From contig CALFIX010000037.1 of assembly GCA_937877515.1 (NCBI GenBank), positions 8,747-72,746 of the forward strand: a stretch of DNA of 64,000 bases, written 5' to 3'. Position 1 is the first letter of the stretch. Every line of letters begins with the position of its first letter. Below, piece by piece: positions 32,962 to 42,034 of the stretch. The notes beneath the pieces are model-generated. The model did no database searches and was not told the origin of the DNA. It saw only the letters and a list, made by a program, of their open reading frames with translations. Position numbers and translations under genes: made by a program. The stretch comes from an uncultured Treponema sp. Lineage in GTDB: Bacteria > Spirochaetota > Spirochaetia > Treponematales > Treponemataceae.

Positions 32962-34212
32962 ATGAAACAAGTTCTGCTTATAGATGCACCTCAGCTTTTT
33001 CAGAATTTTTTGTCTGAAAAACTAGAGTCTGAGCAAGTTAAAGTTGATACTGCTATAGGTAGTAGAGATGCATTTACAAAGTTAATTACCATTCTTCCTG
33101 ATGTCATTGTAATTGATATAGCAGAAGATATTAATAAATCTGTATTTGACTTTTTAGAGAAGAAAATAAGAGATCCAAATGCTCATAGAATTCCTATTGT
33201 AATGTGTGGACCTGTAATTGCACGTAGTAAAGTTGCAATGCTTACGCAATACGGAGTTGTAAAATATTTTAACAAGCCTATAAAGTTTGATATATTTTTT
33301 GAGTCCTTGGGTAAGATTTTACAGACCATATTTTCAATAGATACGACCCCCTGCATGATGGATATGCATGTGAATGGAAATCTTATTTTTATGGAGATTG
33401 CGCAGGGGCTTAATAGAGAAAAAATAAGTCTTTTAAAATATAAAATTCCAAGTATATTGGACAATAATCCACTTAACAATCCAAAGCTTGTTATAATGAT
33501 GAGCGATCTTCACTTAACTTTTGTTGATGGAATAAATCTAGAACTTTTGTTTGATAACGTTACAAACGATACCCGAATTGTGCGTAAAAATATAAAGGTT
33601 CTTTCGCAGGACACTTTTGTAAAAGATTTTTTGGAAGGTCATCTTTTATACCATGGCATACAGATTGCCTCGTCTATTTCTGATGTGTTAAGTTCTCTTG
33701 TAGAACATCAGCCATTTTATAATACTTCAGAAATTGTTGCAGATAAGGTTTTAGCTTTTGATGATGAAATAAATCATGGCGATATAGAAACAAGATTTCA
33801 TTCTGATTCTGAGCATGAAAATGAAGATGAAGATTCTGGTCTTGTTTTAAAAGTTGCAATCCTAGATAGCGATGTTTTAGTTAGAAAGCTTTTACAGCAT
33901 GCCTTTAATAAGATAAGTGCGGAATGTGTTCTTTTTGAATCTGGTACAGACTTTGTAAAAGCTGTAATGGCAAAAGAAAGTTTTGATTTGCTGGTTACAG
34001 AAATTTTCTTACCAGATATGGACGGCTTTAGTCTTCTAAAAAATTTGCAGCGTCACAATTTTGATGCCCCTATAATTGTTCATTCTCAAGTTTCCCAGAG
34101 AGAAGCTGTTATTCAGGCTCTTACTTTAGGAGCTAAAACCTATCTTGTAAAACCGCAAAAGCCTCAGACTGTAGTCCATAAAGCAGTTGAAATTTTAAAT
34201 TCGAAGGAATAA
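32962..34212 (+). CDS. Two-receiver response-regulator protein, one receiver with Glu at the phospho-site
   Basis: 416 residues. The N-terminal receiver (about 1-125) has Asp52 in VIVIDIAED and Lys in NKPIKF. A middle domain (about 130-290) is of unknown type. The C-terminal receiver (about 303-416) reads LLVTEIFLPDMDG, so the normally phosphorylated Asp is Glu347, which mimics the phosphorylated state; the Thr/Ser and Lys (VKPQKP) positions remain. There is no output HTH. The gene ends three bases before the PHP phosphatase gene. Confidence 0.85.
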   Translation: MKQVLLIDAPQLFQNFLSEKLESEQVKVDTAIGSRDAFTKLITILPDVIVIDIAEDINKSVFDFLEKKIRDPNAHRIPIVMCGPVIARSKVAMLTQYGVVKYFNKPIKFDIFFESLGKILQTIFSIDTTPCMMDMHVNGNLIFMEIAQGLNREKISLLKYKIPSILDNNPLNNPKLVIMMSDLHLTFVDGINLELLFDNVTNDTRIVRKNIKVLSQDTFVKDFLEGHLLYHGIQIASSISDVLSSLVEHQPFYNTSEIVADKVLAFDDEINHGDIETRFHSDSEHENEDEDSGLVLKVAILDSDVLVRKLLQHAFNKISAECVLFESGTDFVKAVMAKESFDLLVTEIFLPDMDGFSLLKNLQRHNFDAPIIVHSQVSQREAVIQALTLGAKTYLVKPQKPQTVVHKAVEILNSKE

Positions 34213-34215
34213 AGA

Positions 34216-35064
34216 ATGGCACAGGAATTTAAGAAAAGTAATTATCACTGTCATACAACATATTGTGATGGACATAATTCCATAGAAGAAATGGTCTGTG
34301 AAGCAATAGAAAAAAACTTTTCAGTCATTGGGTTAAGTTCTCATTCAATGTATCCTTTTGCAAGTGACTGGCATATTGCTCCTAGAGAACACAAAAATTA
34401 TGTAGAAGAAGTTAAAAGTGTAAAAGAAAAATATAAAGATAAAATAGAAGTGCTTTGTGGTTTTGAAGCTGACTATATTCCTGGTATATGTGAACCAAGC
34501 CTTGCGCGTTATAAAGAATTTTCTCCCGATTTTCTTGTGGCGAGTGTTCATTATGTAGTTGGGGAAAAAGGATTTTTTGAAGCGGATGGTAAACCTGTAG
34601 ATGTTCTGGCAGGTATACGAAAAGCTTTTGGTGGTAACGAAAAAAAAGCTGTTCAAACTTATTTTGCAGAACAAAGAGAAATGCTGCAAAAAGCAGATTT
34701 TACTTTTTTGGGGCATCCAGATTTGATTAGAAAGCAAAATGGAAAGCGAACATTGTTTGATGAAAATGCGCCATGGTATAAAAGAGAATTAAAAGCAACT
34801 GCAAAAGCAATATCAAAGAGTGGAGTCTGTGTAGAAATAAATACAGGCGGGATTGCACGCGGTTATTTAACTTCGCCATATCCTTCCATAGAATTTTTAG
34901 AAATGCTTCACGAATTAAATGTACCGGTAACTGTAAATTCTGATGCTCATTTTAAAGAGCATTTGGATTTTTGGTTTGATGAAGCTTTTGAATATGCAAA
35001 AAAAGCCGGCTATACAGAAGTCATGCTCTATACAGCCGGCAGTTTTAAGGCTCAGAAAATTTAA
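34216..35064 (+). CDS. PHP-type histidinol-phosphatase-like enzyme
   Basis: 282 residues with the PHP metal-site motifs: YHCHTTYCDGHN, GLSSHSMYPF, GFEADYI, ASVHYVVG, FLGHPDLIRK and the final NSDAHFKEHL. This matches the HisK (B. subtilis-type) histidinol phosphatase. Other his genes are not in the window, so a different sugar or phosphate ester substrate is possible. A GAAGGA site precedes the ATG. Its stop converges with and overlaps the dksA stop. Confidence 0.85.
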   Translation: MAQEFKKSNYHCHTTYCDGHNSIEEMVCEAIEKNFSVIGLSSHSMYPFASDWHIAPREHKNYVEEVKSVKEKYKDKIEVLCGFEADYIPGICEPSLARYKEFSPDFLVASVHYVVGEKGFFEADGKPVDVLAGIRKAFGGNEKKAVQTYFAEQREMLQKADFTFLGHPDLIRKQNGKRTLFDENAPWYKRELKATAKAISKSGVCVEINTGGIARGYLTSPYPSIEFLEMLHELNVPVTVNSDAHFKEHLDFWFDEAFEYAKKAGYTEVMLYTAGSFKAQKI

Positions 35065-35414
35065 CGCTTTTTATCTTCTTTTTCTTGACAGCTAACACAT
35101 AAAACTGCATAAGGAAGAGCTTCCAGTCTTGCTTCTGGAATCTCTTTTCCACACATTGGGCAAATGCCAAAGGTTCCGCGATTAATGCGTTCTAATGCAT
35201 TTTCTATGGCTGTAAGACGGTTTGCATCTTGCTGACCCAAGGAGTTTAAAAGCTCTCTGTCTATTGTATCTGAAGCAATATCTACATCATCACCAGACTC
35301 TGTTCCGCTAACAAGACCTTTTAACTGTTCATTTTTACCTGCAAGAGTATCTAAAATTTCATTTCGCTGAGCAATAAGTTTTTTCTTTAGTTTGTCCTGA
35401 AATTCTTTTTTCAT
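35061..35414 (-). CDS. DksA/TraR zinc-finger protein
   Basis: 117 residues from the ATG at 35414 (AGGGGAT upstream); the longer frame to 35564 crosses infA and lacks support. A coiled-coil N-terminus is followed by the C4 zinc finger CPMCGKEIPEARLEALPY...CVSC. Such proteins bind the RNA polymerase secondary channel and modulate initiation, often with ppGpp. It is divergent from infA with an 88-base gap. Confidence 0.9.
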   Translation of the reverse strand: MKKEFQDKLKKKLIAQRNEILDTLAGKNEQLKGLVSGTESGDDVDIASDTIDRELLNSLGQQDANRLTAIENALERINRGTFGICPMCGKEIPEARLEALPYAVLCVSCQEKEDKKR

Positions 35415-35502
35415 ACTATCCCCTTTATTGACTTTTACGCCGATTTTGTACATACTAGTATACGAATAAAAACTTAAAAAGGCAAATGAATTCGGAGGAA
35501 TC

Positions 35503-35724
35503 GTGGCTAACAAAGATGAAGCTATCGAAGTAGAAGGAATTGTAAAGGAAGCTCTTCCTAACACAATGTTTCGCGTTGAATTACAAAATCAGCATGTTAT
35601 TTTGGCACACTTGAGCGGAAAAATGCGCAAGCACTATATTCGTATTGTTCCTGGTGACAGCGTAAAAGTAGAGCTTTCACCTTATGACTTAAATCGTGGA
35701 AGAATAATTTTCCGTGAACGCTAG
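35503..35724 (+). CDS. infA: Translation initiation factor IF-1
   Basis: 73 residues, OB-fold, starting with GTG at 35503 after a GGAGG site. It has the family markers EVEGIVKEALPNTMFRVEL, VILAHLSGKMRKHYIRI, GDSVKVELSPYDL and RGRIIFR. It binds the 30S A site during initiation. It is not next to ribosomal protein genes here, and the strong GGAGG site contrasts with the many leaderless genes around it. Confidence 0.97.
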   Translation: MANKDEAIEVEGIVKEALPNTMFRVELQNQHVILAHLSGKMRKHYIRIVPGDSVKVELSPYDLNRGRIIFRER

Positions 35725-35743
35725 TTTTATTTGTAAGTTATAG

Positions 35744-35778
35744 AGTCTGGACTTTTGCCCAGACTTTTATTTTTTTTG
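35744..35778. terminator. Bidirectional terminator between infA and the DnaJ-like gene
   Basis: AGTCTGG pairs with CCAGACT, followed by a T-rich run. It lies over the end of the convergent DnaJ-like gene. Confidence 0.8.
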
Positions 35779-36345
35779 AGTAGAAAGCAGTAATCCTAAA
35801 GAGCGGACTACCTCTGATAAACCTCGTCCAGCTGCAACAAGGCATACAAAGCTTATGAGTATGCTGAAGTGTCCAAAGAACCAAATCCCACCTGCTGCAA
35901 GAACAGTTTGTGCAAGACCCCTGCCTAAACGAGACCACAAGTGTTTCTTTGAAAGATTTTCTGTGTTGCGAGTTGTGTAAGTGTAAGTATACTGCCTTGA
36001 GTTTTGAGAATTTTCTGAATCATTAAAGAAATCCCAAAATGGGTCTCCTGAGCCGCCAGTGTATTGATAGTATTGACCGTAGGTGCCGTATGACTGCTGC
36101 TGCTGGCTGTAACCAGAAGAATATGAAGATTCTGCTGAACCAAAAGTGTCATACTGTTTTCTTTTTGACTCGTCTCCAAGAACAGAATATGCAGAGTTAA
36201 TCTGCTTAAATTTTTCCTCCGCCGCTTTGTCTCCAGGATTTCTGTCTGGGTGATATTTAAAAGCCAGGTTGCGATATGCCTTTTTTATTTCATCTTGAGT
36301 AGCATTTTTAGAAACGCCAAGTGTCGTATAAAAGTCTTCCATCAT
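35767..36345 (-). CDS. J-domain membrane protein
   Basis: 192 residues. A complete J domain at residues 1-70 has the HPD tripeptide (32-34, in FKYHPDRNPGDKAAEEKF). It is followed by a Ser/Tyr/Gln-rich linker (about 75-120) and a hydrophobic C-terminal pair of helices (about 130-185). There is no G/F-rich, zinc-finger or substrate domain, so this is not the main DnaJ but a membrane-anchored co-chaperone that would recruit DnaK. Two ATGs (36345 and 36342) are possible starts. Confidence 0.87.
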   Translation of the reverse strand: MMEDFYTTLGVSKNATQDEIKKAYRNLAFKYHPDRNPGDKAAEEKFKQINSAYSVLGDESKRKQYDTFGSAESSYSSGYSQQQQSYGTYGQYYQYTGGSGDPFWDFFNDSENSQNSRQYTYTYTTRNTENLSKKHLWSRLGRGLAQTVLAAGGIWFFGHFSILISFVCLVAAGRGLSEVVRSLGLLLSTQKK

Positions 36346-36439
36346 TTAAAAAATAATCAAATTTTTTATTTGTTACAAGTAAAATCGTATTAAATAACAG
36401 AAATTTTAGCAGTTTGTTTACTTTAACAATTTAATGTTT

Positions 36440-36445
36440 TATAAT
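36440..36445 (+). promoter_or_regulatory. -10 element of the Met8-like gene
   Basis: TATAAT ends 7 bases before the ATG at 36453; TTTACT lies 17 bases further upstream (36417-36422). No ribosome-binding site. Confidence 0.55.
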
Positions 36446-36452
36446 TTGGGAT

Positions 36453-37100
36453 ATGGCTTTTTTTCCGCTATTCGTAGACTTAAACGACAAAACTGTTTTA
36501 GTGATTGGCTGCAATCAGAATATTTCTTATCAGTTGAGTACTCTTATAGAATTTGGTGCACATGTCATAATTGTTTCTTCTTCTGTTCCTCAAGAAATTC
36601 AAAATTTAATAAATTCTTCAAATGGAAAAATTGAATTTGTAAAAAAAGAAATTAAACCGGCTGATGTTTATTCTTTAGAATATTCTCCATTGATTGTAAT
36701 AGCGGCTTCTAGTGACTTAGAATTAAATGCAACTGTCTATGAGTTTTACCATGAAAAACATGTTGCTGTAGAAGATTTAAGTGATTTACAGCGTTGTGAT
36801 TTTTTGTTTCCTGCGGTTATAAAAAATGTTGACGTTGTATGTGGAGTTTCTTCCAGCGGTAAAAGTGCCCATGTTGCACACTTTGTAAAAGAACTTGTTG
36901 CTTCTAGCATTCCTGAAAGCATTGGAGCTATAAATGATAGAATGGAAGAAGTAAGAGAGATTGTAAAACTTTCTTTACCGGAAGCAAATCAGGCAAAAAG
37001 GAATGAAGCCGTTAAAGCTGTTTTTGATCGACTTGTTTCTGATGATAATCAAACAGAAGATGCTGAAATTGATGGAATGATGGCATCTTTTGGAATGTAA
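36453..37100 (+). CDS. Met8/CysG-N-like precorrin-2 dehydrogenase family protein
   Basis: 215 residues. The N-terminal Rossmann part starts FFPLFVDLNDKTVLVIG, the usual opening of siroheme synthase N-terminal domains, and the dimerisation part (DFLFPAVIKNVDVVCGVSSSGKSAHVAHFVKE) matches the rest of the family. The glycine-rich NAD loop, normally VVGGGxVA, reads VIGCNQNIS and so lacks two glycines. Dehydrogenase activity is therefore doubtful. No other siroheme or cobalamin genes are in the window. Leaderless start predicted. Confidence 0.78.
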   Translation: MAFFPLFVDLNDKTVLVIGCNQNISYQLSTLIEFGAHVIIVSSSVPQEIQNLINSSNGKIEFVKKEIKPADVYSLEYSPLIVIAASSDLELNATVYEFYHEKHVAVEDLSDLQRCDFLFPAVIKNVDVVCGVSSSGKSAHVAHFVKELVASSIPESIGAINDRMEEVREIVKLSLPEANQAKRNEAVKAVFDRLVSDDNQTEDAEIDGMMASFGM

Positions 37101-37129
37101 AAATATAAAAAAATAAAAGAGGTAAAAAA

Positions 37130-38212
37130 ATGTTTTTTTATATGCCAACAAAAATATATGAGGAAGTAGAATGTGTTAAAAATCACGCAAAAGAATTATG
37201 TTCACTTGGTAAGCACGCTTTTATTGTTACAGGAAAAAGTTCTGCATTTAAAAACGGTTCTTACGATGATGTGTGTGCCGTGTTAGATGCTCATGGCATA
37301 GAGCATACCGTTTTTAACGAGGTTGAAGAAAATCCTTGCATAGAAACTGTGATGAATGGTAGAGACAAAGCTGTAAGATGCGGGGCTGATTTTGTAATAG
37401 GTATTGGAGGTGGTTCTCCTTTAGATGCTGCAAAGGCTATAGCTTTAATGGCCTACCATAAAGAAAAAGATTCTAGCTATATGTATGAAAAAGGAGCAGA
37501 CTCTAAAGCTTTACCAATTGTAGAAGTTCCTACAACATGTGGTACAGGGAGCGAAGCAACGGCTGTTTCTGTAATAACAAATCATGCAAAAAAAACAAAG
37601 GGGTCTATTGCACACAAAATTTTTCCTGCTCTAAGTCTTATAGATGGTAAATATTTATACAATGCACCGGTTTCCGTAATTTGTAATACTGCAATCGATT
37701 CACTTTCTCATTTATATGAAAGTTTGATAAATGTAACGCAAACAGATTACAGTAAAATGTGTGTAGCAAGCGGACTAAAAATTTGGGCAAGTGTAAAAAA
37801 TGTTCTAAAAGAAAAACGTATACCTGATGAAAAAGAAGCATTTGCTTTAATGCGGGCTTCTACTCTGGGAGGCATGTCTATAGCACACACGGGTACGGGG
37901 CTGCCTCATGCATTAAGCTATGATGCAACATATTTTGCATCTGTTCCACATGGCAAAGCTGTTGGTTATTACATGGCAGGGTATCTGTCTGAAAGTCCAA
38001 AAGAAAAACGTGACTTTGTGTTAGAACTGTCAGGGTTTAAGAATTTAGATGAGTTTGCACTTTTTTATAAAGATGTTTGCAATGCAGAAAGATTGCCAGA
38101 TGATATTTTGGAAAGCTCTGTAAAGAGTGTTGTTTTAAAGCCGGAAAAACTTGCTACAGCTCCATTTTTTGTAGATGAAGCTGTAGTTCGCAGAATTGCA
38201 AATTATTATTAG
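37130..38212 (+). CDS. Iron-containing alcohol dehydrogenase
   Basis: 360 residues of the type III (Fe-dependent) alcohol dehydrogenase family. The NAD(P) motif is VIGIGGGSPLDAAKAIA, followed by EVPTTCGTGSEAT. Metal ligands are in NTAIDSLSHLYESL (Asp and His), TGLPHALSY and PHGKAVG. The aldehyde/alcohol substrate is not predictable. A GAGG site precedes the ATG, and it follows the Met8-like gene by 29 bases. Confidence 0.92.
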   Translation: MFFYMPTKIYEEVECVKNHAKELCSLGKHAFIVTGKSSAFKNGSYDDVCAVLDAHGIEHTVFNEVEENPCIETVMNGRDKAVRCGADFVIGIGGGSPLDAAKAIALMAYHKEKDSSYMYEKGADSKALPIVEVPTTCGTGSEATAVSVITNHAKKTKGSIAHKIFPALSLIDGKYLYNAPVSVICNTAIDSLSHLYESLINVTQTDYSKMCVASGLKIWASVKNVLKEKRIPDEKEAFALMRASTLGGMSIAHTGTGLPHALSYDATYFASVPHGKAVGYYMAGYLSESPKEKRDFVLELSGFKNLDEFALFYKDVCNAERLPDDILESSVKSVVLKPEKLATAPFFVDEAVVRRIANYY

Positions 38213-38215
38213 TGA

Positions 38216-38998
38216 CTAGAATACTGTAATAACTTCGCCTGATGGGTATTTTTCAGAAACCCAGTTTTTAACTTTTTCGCTCTTAAGTGCTTTTACGAGA
38301 GCCTGAATGGCTTCTTCGTTTTCGCGTCCTTCCTTTACTGCAAGAACATTTACGTAAGGAGAATCACTGCCTTCTACGAAAAGCCCGTCCTTTGTTGCAC
38401 TTAGTCCTGCAGGAATTGCATAGTTACCGTTAATAACAGCTGCATCTACGTCGCTTAAAACACGTGGTAAAGAAGCTGCTTCTACTTCTACAAATTTGTA
38501 TTTGTTTGGATTAGATGCAATGTCGCGAGGAGTTGCTTCAAGGCCAGCTCCGTCTTTTAGTGTAATAAGACCTGCTGACTGTAAGAGAAGAAGAGCCCTT
38601 CCTTCGTTTGTTGGATCGTTTGGAATGGCAATTTTTGCTTTTTTCTTTAAGTCTGAAAGTTTAGAAATCTTTTTTGAGTAAAGTGCAATTGGTTCAATGT
38701 GAATACCAGCAGCACTTGTAAGAGTAAACTTTCTTTCGCGATTGAATGACTCTAGGTAAGGAAGATGCTGGAAGTAGTTTGCGTCTATGTCGCCAGCATT
38801 TAAAGCTTCGTTTGGAGTTACATAATCTGTAAATTCAACAATTTTTAATGTAATTCCTTCCTTTGCAAGATCTTCTTTTATAAGATTAAGAATTTCTGCA
38901 TGAGGTTCTGGAGTTGCTCCAACTTTTAATGTTACATCTGCAAAAGAAAGAGCAGAAGCCAAGGTAAGTGCTAAAGCACCAGCAATAAACTTTTTCAT
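38216..38998 (-). CDS. metQ: Methionine ABC transporter substrate-binding protein (no lipobox)
   Basis: 260 residues of the NlpA/MetQ family: KVGATPEPHAEIL, ITLKIVEFTDYVTPNEAL, DANYFQHLPYLESFN, and IAIPNDPTNEGRALLLLQ. The signal peptide is MKKFIAGALALTLASALSFA-DV, with no cysteine at the cleavage point, so unlike most MetQ proteins it is probably not a lipoprotein. It is encoded after metN and metI on the same strand, 71 bases from metI, with an AGGAGG site. Confidence 0.93.
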   Translation of the reverse strand: MKKFIAGALALTLASALSFADVTLKVGATPEPHAEILNLIKEDLAKEGITLKIVEFTDYVTPNEALNAGDIDANYFQHLPYLESFNRERKFTLTSAAGIHIEPIALYSKKISKLSDLKKKAKIAIPNDPTNEGRALLLLQSAGLITLKDGAGLEATPRDIASNPNKYKFVEVEAASLPRVLSDVDAAVINGNYAIPAGLSATKDGLFVEGSDSPYVNVLAVKEGRENEEAIQALVKALKSEKVKNWVSEKYPSGEVITVF

Positions 38999-39069
38999 AA
39001 ATGCCTCCTAGCTATTTAATGAGTTTGTTATACATTTAATTACCTACTTAGTCAATAGGTTTTTTGATA

Positions 39070-39723
39070 TTAGCGCTTGGATTTTATTTTAAAACTTATC
39101 TTAGTCCCAATAAACTGAATCAGTTCAACTAAAATCAAAATTACAATAACAGATGCAATTAAAACATCCGTTCTGAATCTTTGATAACCGTAACGGTTTG
39201 CAAGGTCGCCTAATCCTCCGCCACCTACAATGCCAGCCATTGCAGAGTAGCCGATTAAGTTTATGATTGTAAGGGTAAGACCGTCCATAAGTGAAGGTAA
39301 TGCTTCTGGAATAAGAACTTTTGTAATAATCTGCCAGTTTGTGCTTCCCATTGCTTTTGCAGCCTGAATTAAATCTGAGCTTACTTCGTTAAGAGCCGTT
39401 TCTATGACGCGAGCAACAAATGGAGCCGCTGCTATACTAAGCGGGACTATTGTAGCAACTGTTCCAATGCTTGTTCCTACGATTATGCGTGTTAGAGGAA
39501 AGAGAACGATTATCAGTATGATAAAGGGAAATGCTCTAAGAATGTTTACAATTTTACTTAAAACTTCATAAAGAACTTTTTTAGGTGTAAGACCGTTTGG
39601 TTTTGTAATGCATAAGAGCACTCCAATTGGAAATCCTAAAAGAGTAGAAAAAATCATAGAAAAGAAAACCATTATTAAAGTTTGTATGGTTGCTTCTCCA
39701 ACCATGTAAAGTAAATTACTCAT
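39070..39723 (-). CDS. metI: Methionine ABC transporter permease
   Basis: 217 residues with five predicted membrane helices. The permease signature EAA loop is EVSSDLIQAAKAMGSTNWQI, with the preceding AAAPFVARVIETAL segment and the downstream TLTIINLIGYSAMAG, all typical of MetI. It overlaps metN by 8 bases, so the two are co-translated. Confidence 0.95.
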   Translation of the reverse strand: MSNLLYMVGEATIQTLIMVFFSMIFSTLLGFPIGVLLCITKPNGLTPKKVLYEVLSKIVNILRAFPFIILIIVLFPLTRIIVGTSIGTVATIVPLSIAAAPFVARVIETALNEVSSDLIQAAKAMGSTNWQIITKVLIPEALPSLMDGLTLTIINLIGYSAMAGIVGGGGLGDLANRYGYQRFRTDVLIASVIVILILVELIQFIGTKISFKIKSKR

Positions 39724-40744
39724 TAGATTCCTCCACTATTACACCTTGTTCTTTTAAATACAAAATAGCTTTGTCTATTTCTTCTTTTGAGCCCTGCATG
39801 TCTGTTATCATTGTTCCAACGTCACCACTTGTTAAGTGTGTTATTCCGCCACCGCGAAGATTTAGTTCAATATTAAACTTTTTGCAAAGCTCACTTAGAA
39901 TAGGTTTATCTGTCTTTGAGCCTTCAAATCGAAGAGTGTATTTCCCACCTTGCTTAGACCATAAAAGCAAGTTTTGTTCTGTAGATTCGCTTGGAGAAAC
40001 CTCTGGAGAAAGATGAGAAATAAATTCTTTTGTAACAGAATTTTTAGGGTTTCCAAATATTTCTTTTACAGTTCCTTCTTCTGCAATGGAACCGTTTTCT
40101 ATTACACAAACGTTATCGCAGGCATCGCGCACAACTTCCATCTGATGAGTTATCATAACGACTGTAAGATTCATTTTCTTTTGAATTTCGCGAATGAGGT
40201 TTAAAATAGAAACTGTTGTTTGCGGGTCAAGGGCACTTGTTGCTTCGTCGCAAAAAAGAATTTCTGGTTTTGTAGCTAGAGCTCGTGCTATGGCTATTCT
40301 TTGTTTTTGCCCACCAGAGAGTGTGCTGACTGGTGCATTTGCTCTGTCTGAAAGTTCTACAAGCGTAAGCATTTCTTTTACGCGTTCTTCTATTATATTC
40401 TTTGGTGTATGGCAAATTTCTAAAGGATAGGCAATATTTTTTGCAGCTGTTCTTGAGCTAAAGAGATTGAAGTTTTGAAAAATCATGCCAATTTTGCGTC
40501 TCTCTAAGATAAGGTCCTTAGGAGAAAGATTGTCTACCCTTCGTTCTCCATAGTATACACTGCCTGAGTCAGGAGCTTCTAAAAGGCTCATTAAGCGCAC
40601 GAGTGAAGATTTTCCGGCTCCACTTTTACCGATTATGCCGTAAATTCTGTTTTCTGGAATGTTTAAGGAAATGTCATTTACAGCATTTATTGTGGACATG
40701 TCTGTTTTGTATGTTTTCTTTAGATTTTTTAGTTGAATTTGCAT
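39716..40744 (-). CDS. metN: Methionine ABC transporter ATP-binding protein
   Basis: 342 residues from the ATG at 40744; a longer frame to 40783 would start upstream of the promoter. Walker A is GKSGAGKSS, the signature LSGGQKQRIAIARAL, Walker B LFCDEATSALD, and the C-terminal NIL regulatory domain (about 270-342) is present. It powers methionine import with MetI and MetQ. The promoter (-35 TTGACG, 17 bases, -10 CATAGT) ends 7 bases before the ATG, so no room is left for a SAM riboswitch. Confidence 0.95.
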   Translation of the reverse strand: MQIQLKNLKKTYKTDMSTINAVNDISLNIPENRIYGIIGKSGAGKSSLVRLMSLLEAPDSGSVYYGERRVDNLSPKDLILERRKIGMIFQNFNLFSSRTAAKNIAYPLEICHTPKNIIEERVKEMLTLVELSDRANAPVSTLSGGQKQRIAIARALATKPEILFCDEATSALDPQTTVSILNLIREIQKKMNLTVVMITHQMEVVRDACDNVCVIENGSIAEEGTVKEIFGNPKNSVTKEFISHLSPEVSPSESTEQNLLLWSKQGGKYTLRFEGSKTDKPILSELCKKFNIELNLRGGGITHLTSGDVGTMITDMQGSKEEIDKAILYLKEQGVIVEESNE

Positions 40745-40751
40745 AGGGGTT

Positions 40752-40780
40752 ACTATGGCAAAAAAAAAACTAACCGTCAA
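40752..40780 (-). promoter_or_regulatory. Promoter of metNIQ
   Basis: On the minus strand TTGACG (40780-40775), a 17-base spacer including ten T's, and CATAGT (40757-40752). The -10 ends 7 bases before the metN ATG. Confidence 0.65.
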
Positions 40781-40992
40781 CATGGCAGTTTATAAAATAA
40801 GCGTATGAAAACTAACTTTTGTGCGTAAAAAATCTAACCTTTTCTTGAAAAATATAAAAAAAATCAGTAAAAATACAATTATTTTCAAAAAAAATTGTAC
40901 AAAGTTCGTAAAAAAATACATGTACGGCAAAAAAAAGTGGGCTTAAAATATGTTCATATTACTTAATCGTTAAAACATATAGGAGGATTTTA

Positions 40993-42003
40993 ATGAAGAA
41001 AGTATTGGCATTTACTGGTGCTGTTATGATGGCAGCTTTAGCTCTCACTGGATGTACAAAAAAAGAAACAAAGACTGCATCTTCTGACGGAAAAAAAGTA
41101 ATCACAGTTGGTTATGCTCAGGTTGGAGCTGAATCTGACTGGCGTCTTGCAAACACAGAATCTTTTAAGAGCACATTTACAGAAGCAAATGGCTACAAGC
41201 TTATTTTTGATGATGCTCAGCAGAAACAGGAAAATCAGATTAAAGCTATCCGCAACTTTATTTCTCAGGAAGTAGACTACATTGTAGTTGCTCCAGTTGT
41301 AGAAACTGGTTGGGAAACTGTTCTTGAAGAAGCAAAGGCTGCTGGAATTCCAGTTATTCTTTCTGACCGTGAAATGAAGCTTTCTGATGACAGCCTTTAT
41401 CTTTGCTGGGTTGGCGGAAACTTCCTTAAAGAAGGACGTGATGCTGTAGCATGGCTTGATGCTTATTTAAAGAGCGTAGGCCGCGACAAGGAAGACATTA
41501 ACATTATCGATCTTCAGGGAACAATTGGTGCTTCTGCACAGATTGGTCGTACACAGGGTCTTGAAGAAGGTGTTGCTGCTCGTCCAAACTGGCATCTTAT
41601 TGCTCAGCAGACAGGTGAATTTACACAGGCTAAGGGACAGGAAGTTATGGAGTCTCTCTTAAAGCAGTACTCTGACATTGATGTTGTATACTGCGAAAAC
41701 GACAACATGGCATTCGGTGCAATTGATGCTATTAAGGCAGCTGGAAAAGTTCCTGGAAAAGACATCATCCTTATTTCTTTCGATGCTGTTCGTGAAGCAT
41801 TTATGCGCACACAGGCTGGCGAAATTAACTGTCTTGCAGAGTGTAATCCACTCCACGGTCCACGTGTAGATGAAATTATCAAGACATTAGAAAAGGGTGG
41901 CACTGTAGACAAGAAGCAGTACGTAACAGAAGGCGTATTTGACGTAAACGGAGTTGGCGGAGCTGTAAAAGTTAGTGACGCACTTCCTACTCGCAAATAC
42001 TAA
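40993..42003 (+). CDS. ytfQ: Sugar ABC transporter substrate-binding lipoprotein (galactofuranose type)
   Basis: 336 residues. The signal ends in ALALTGC, a good lipobox. The mature protein has the diagnostic YtfQ segments: VGYAQVGAESDWR, AQQKQENQIKAIRNF, VAPVVETGWETVLEEAK, DLQGTIGAS and GQEVMESLLKQY. YtfQ of E. coli binds galactofuranose/galactopyranose. An AGGAGG site precedes the ATG. A hairpin terminator follows before the ATPase gene, likely letting this protein be made in excess of the transporter. Confidence 0.9.
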   Translation: MKKVLAFTGAVMMAALALTGCTKKETKTASSDGKKVITVGYAQVGAESDWRLANTESFKSTFTEANGYKLIFDDAQQKQENQIKAIRNFISQEVDYIVVAPVVETGWETVLEEAKAAGIPVILSDREMKLSDDSLYLCWVGGNFLKEGRDAVAWLDAYLKSVGRDKEDINIIDLQGTIGASAQIGRTQGLEEGVAARPNWHLIAQQTGEFTQAKGQEVMESLLKQYSDIDVVYCENDNMAFGAIDAIKAAGKVPGKDIILISFDAVREAFMRTQAGEINCLAECNPLHGPRVDEIIKTLEKGGTVDKKQYVTEGVFDVNGVGGAVKVSDALPTRKY

Positions 42004-42034
42004 TTTCATTCTTCAGCTAAATAGTTGAAATTAT

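Noticed and set aside
40745..40992. SAM riboswitch before metN or a LacI-type operator before ytfQ
   Set aside because: The metN promoter ends 7 bases before its ATG, leaving no leader. The TTAATCGTTAA near 40,964 is an imperfect palindrome with poor half-site agreement.
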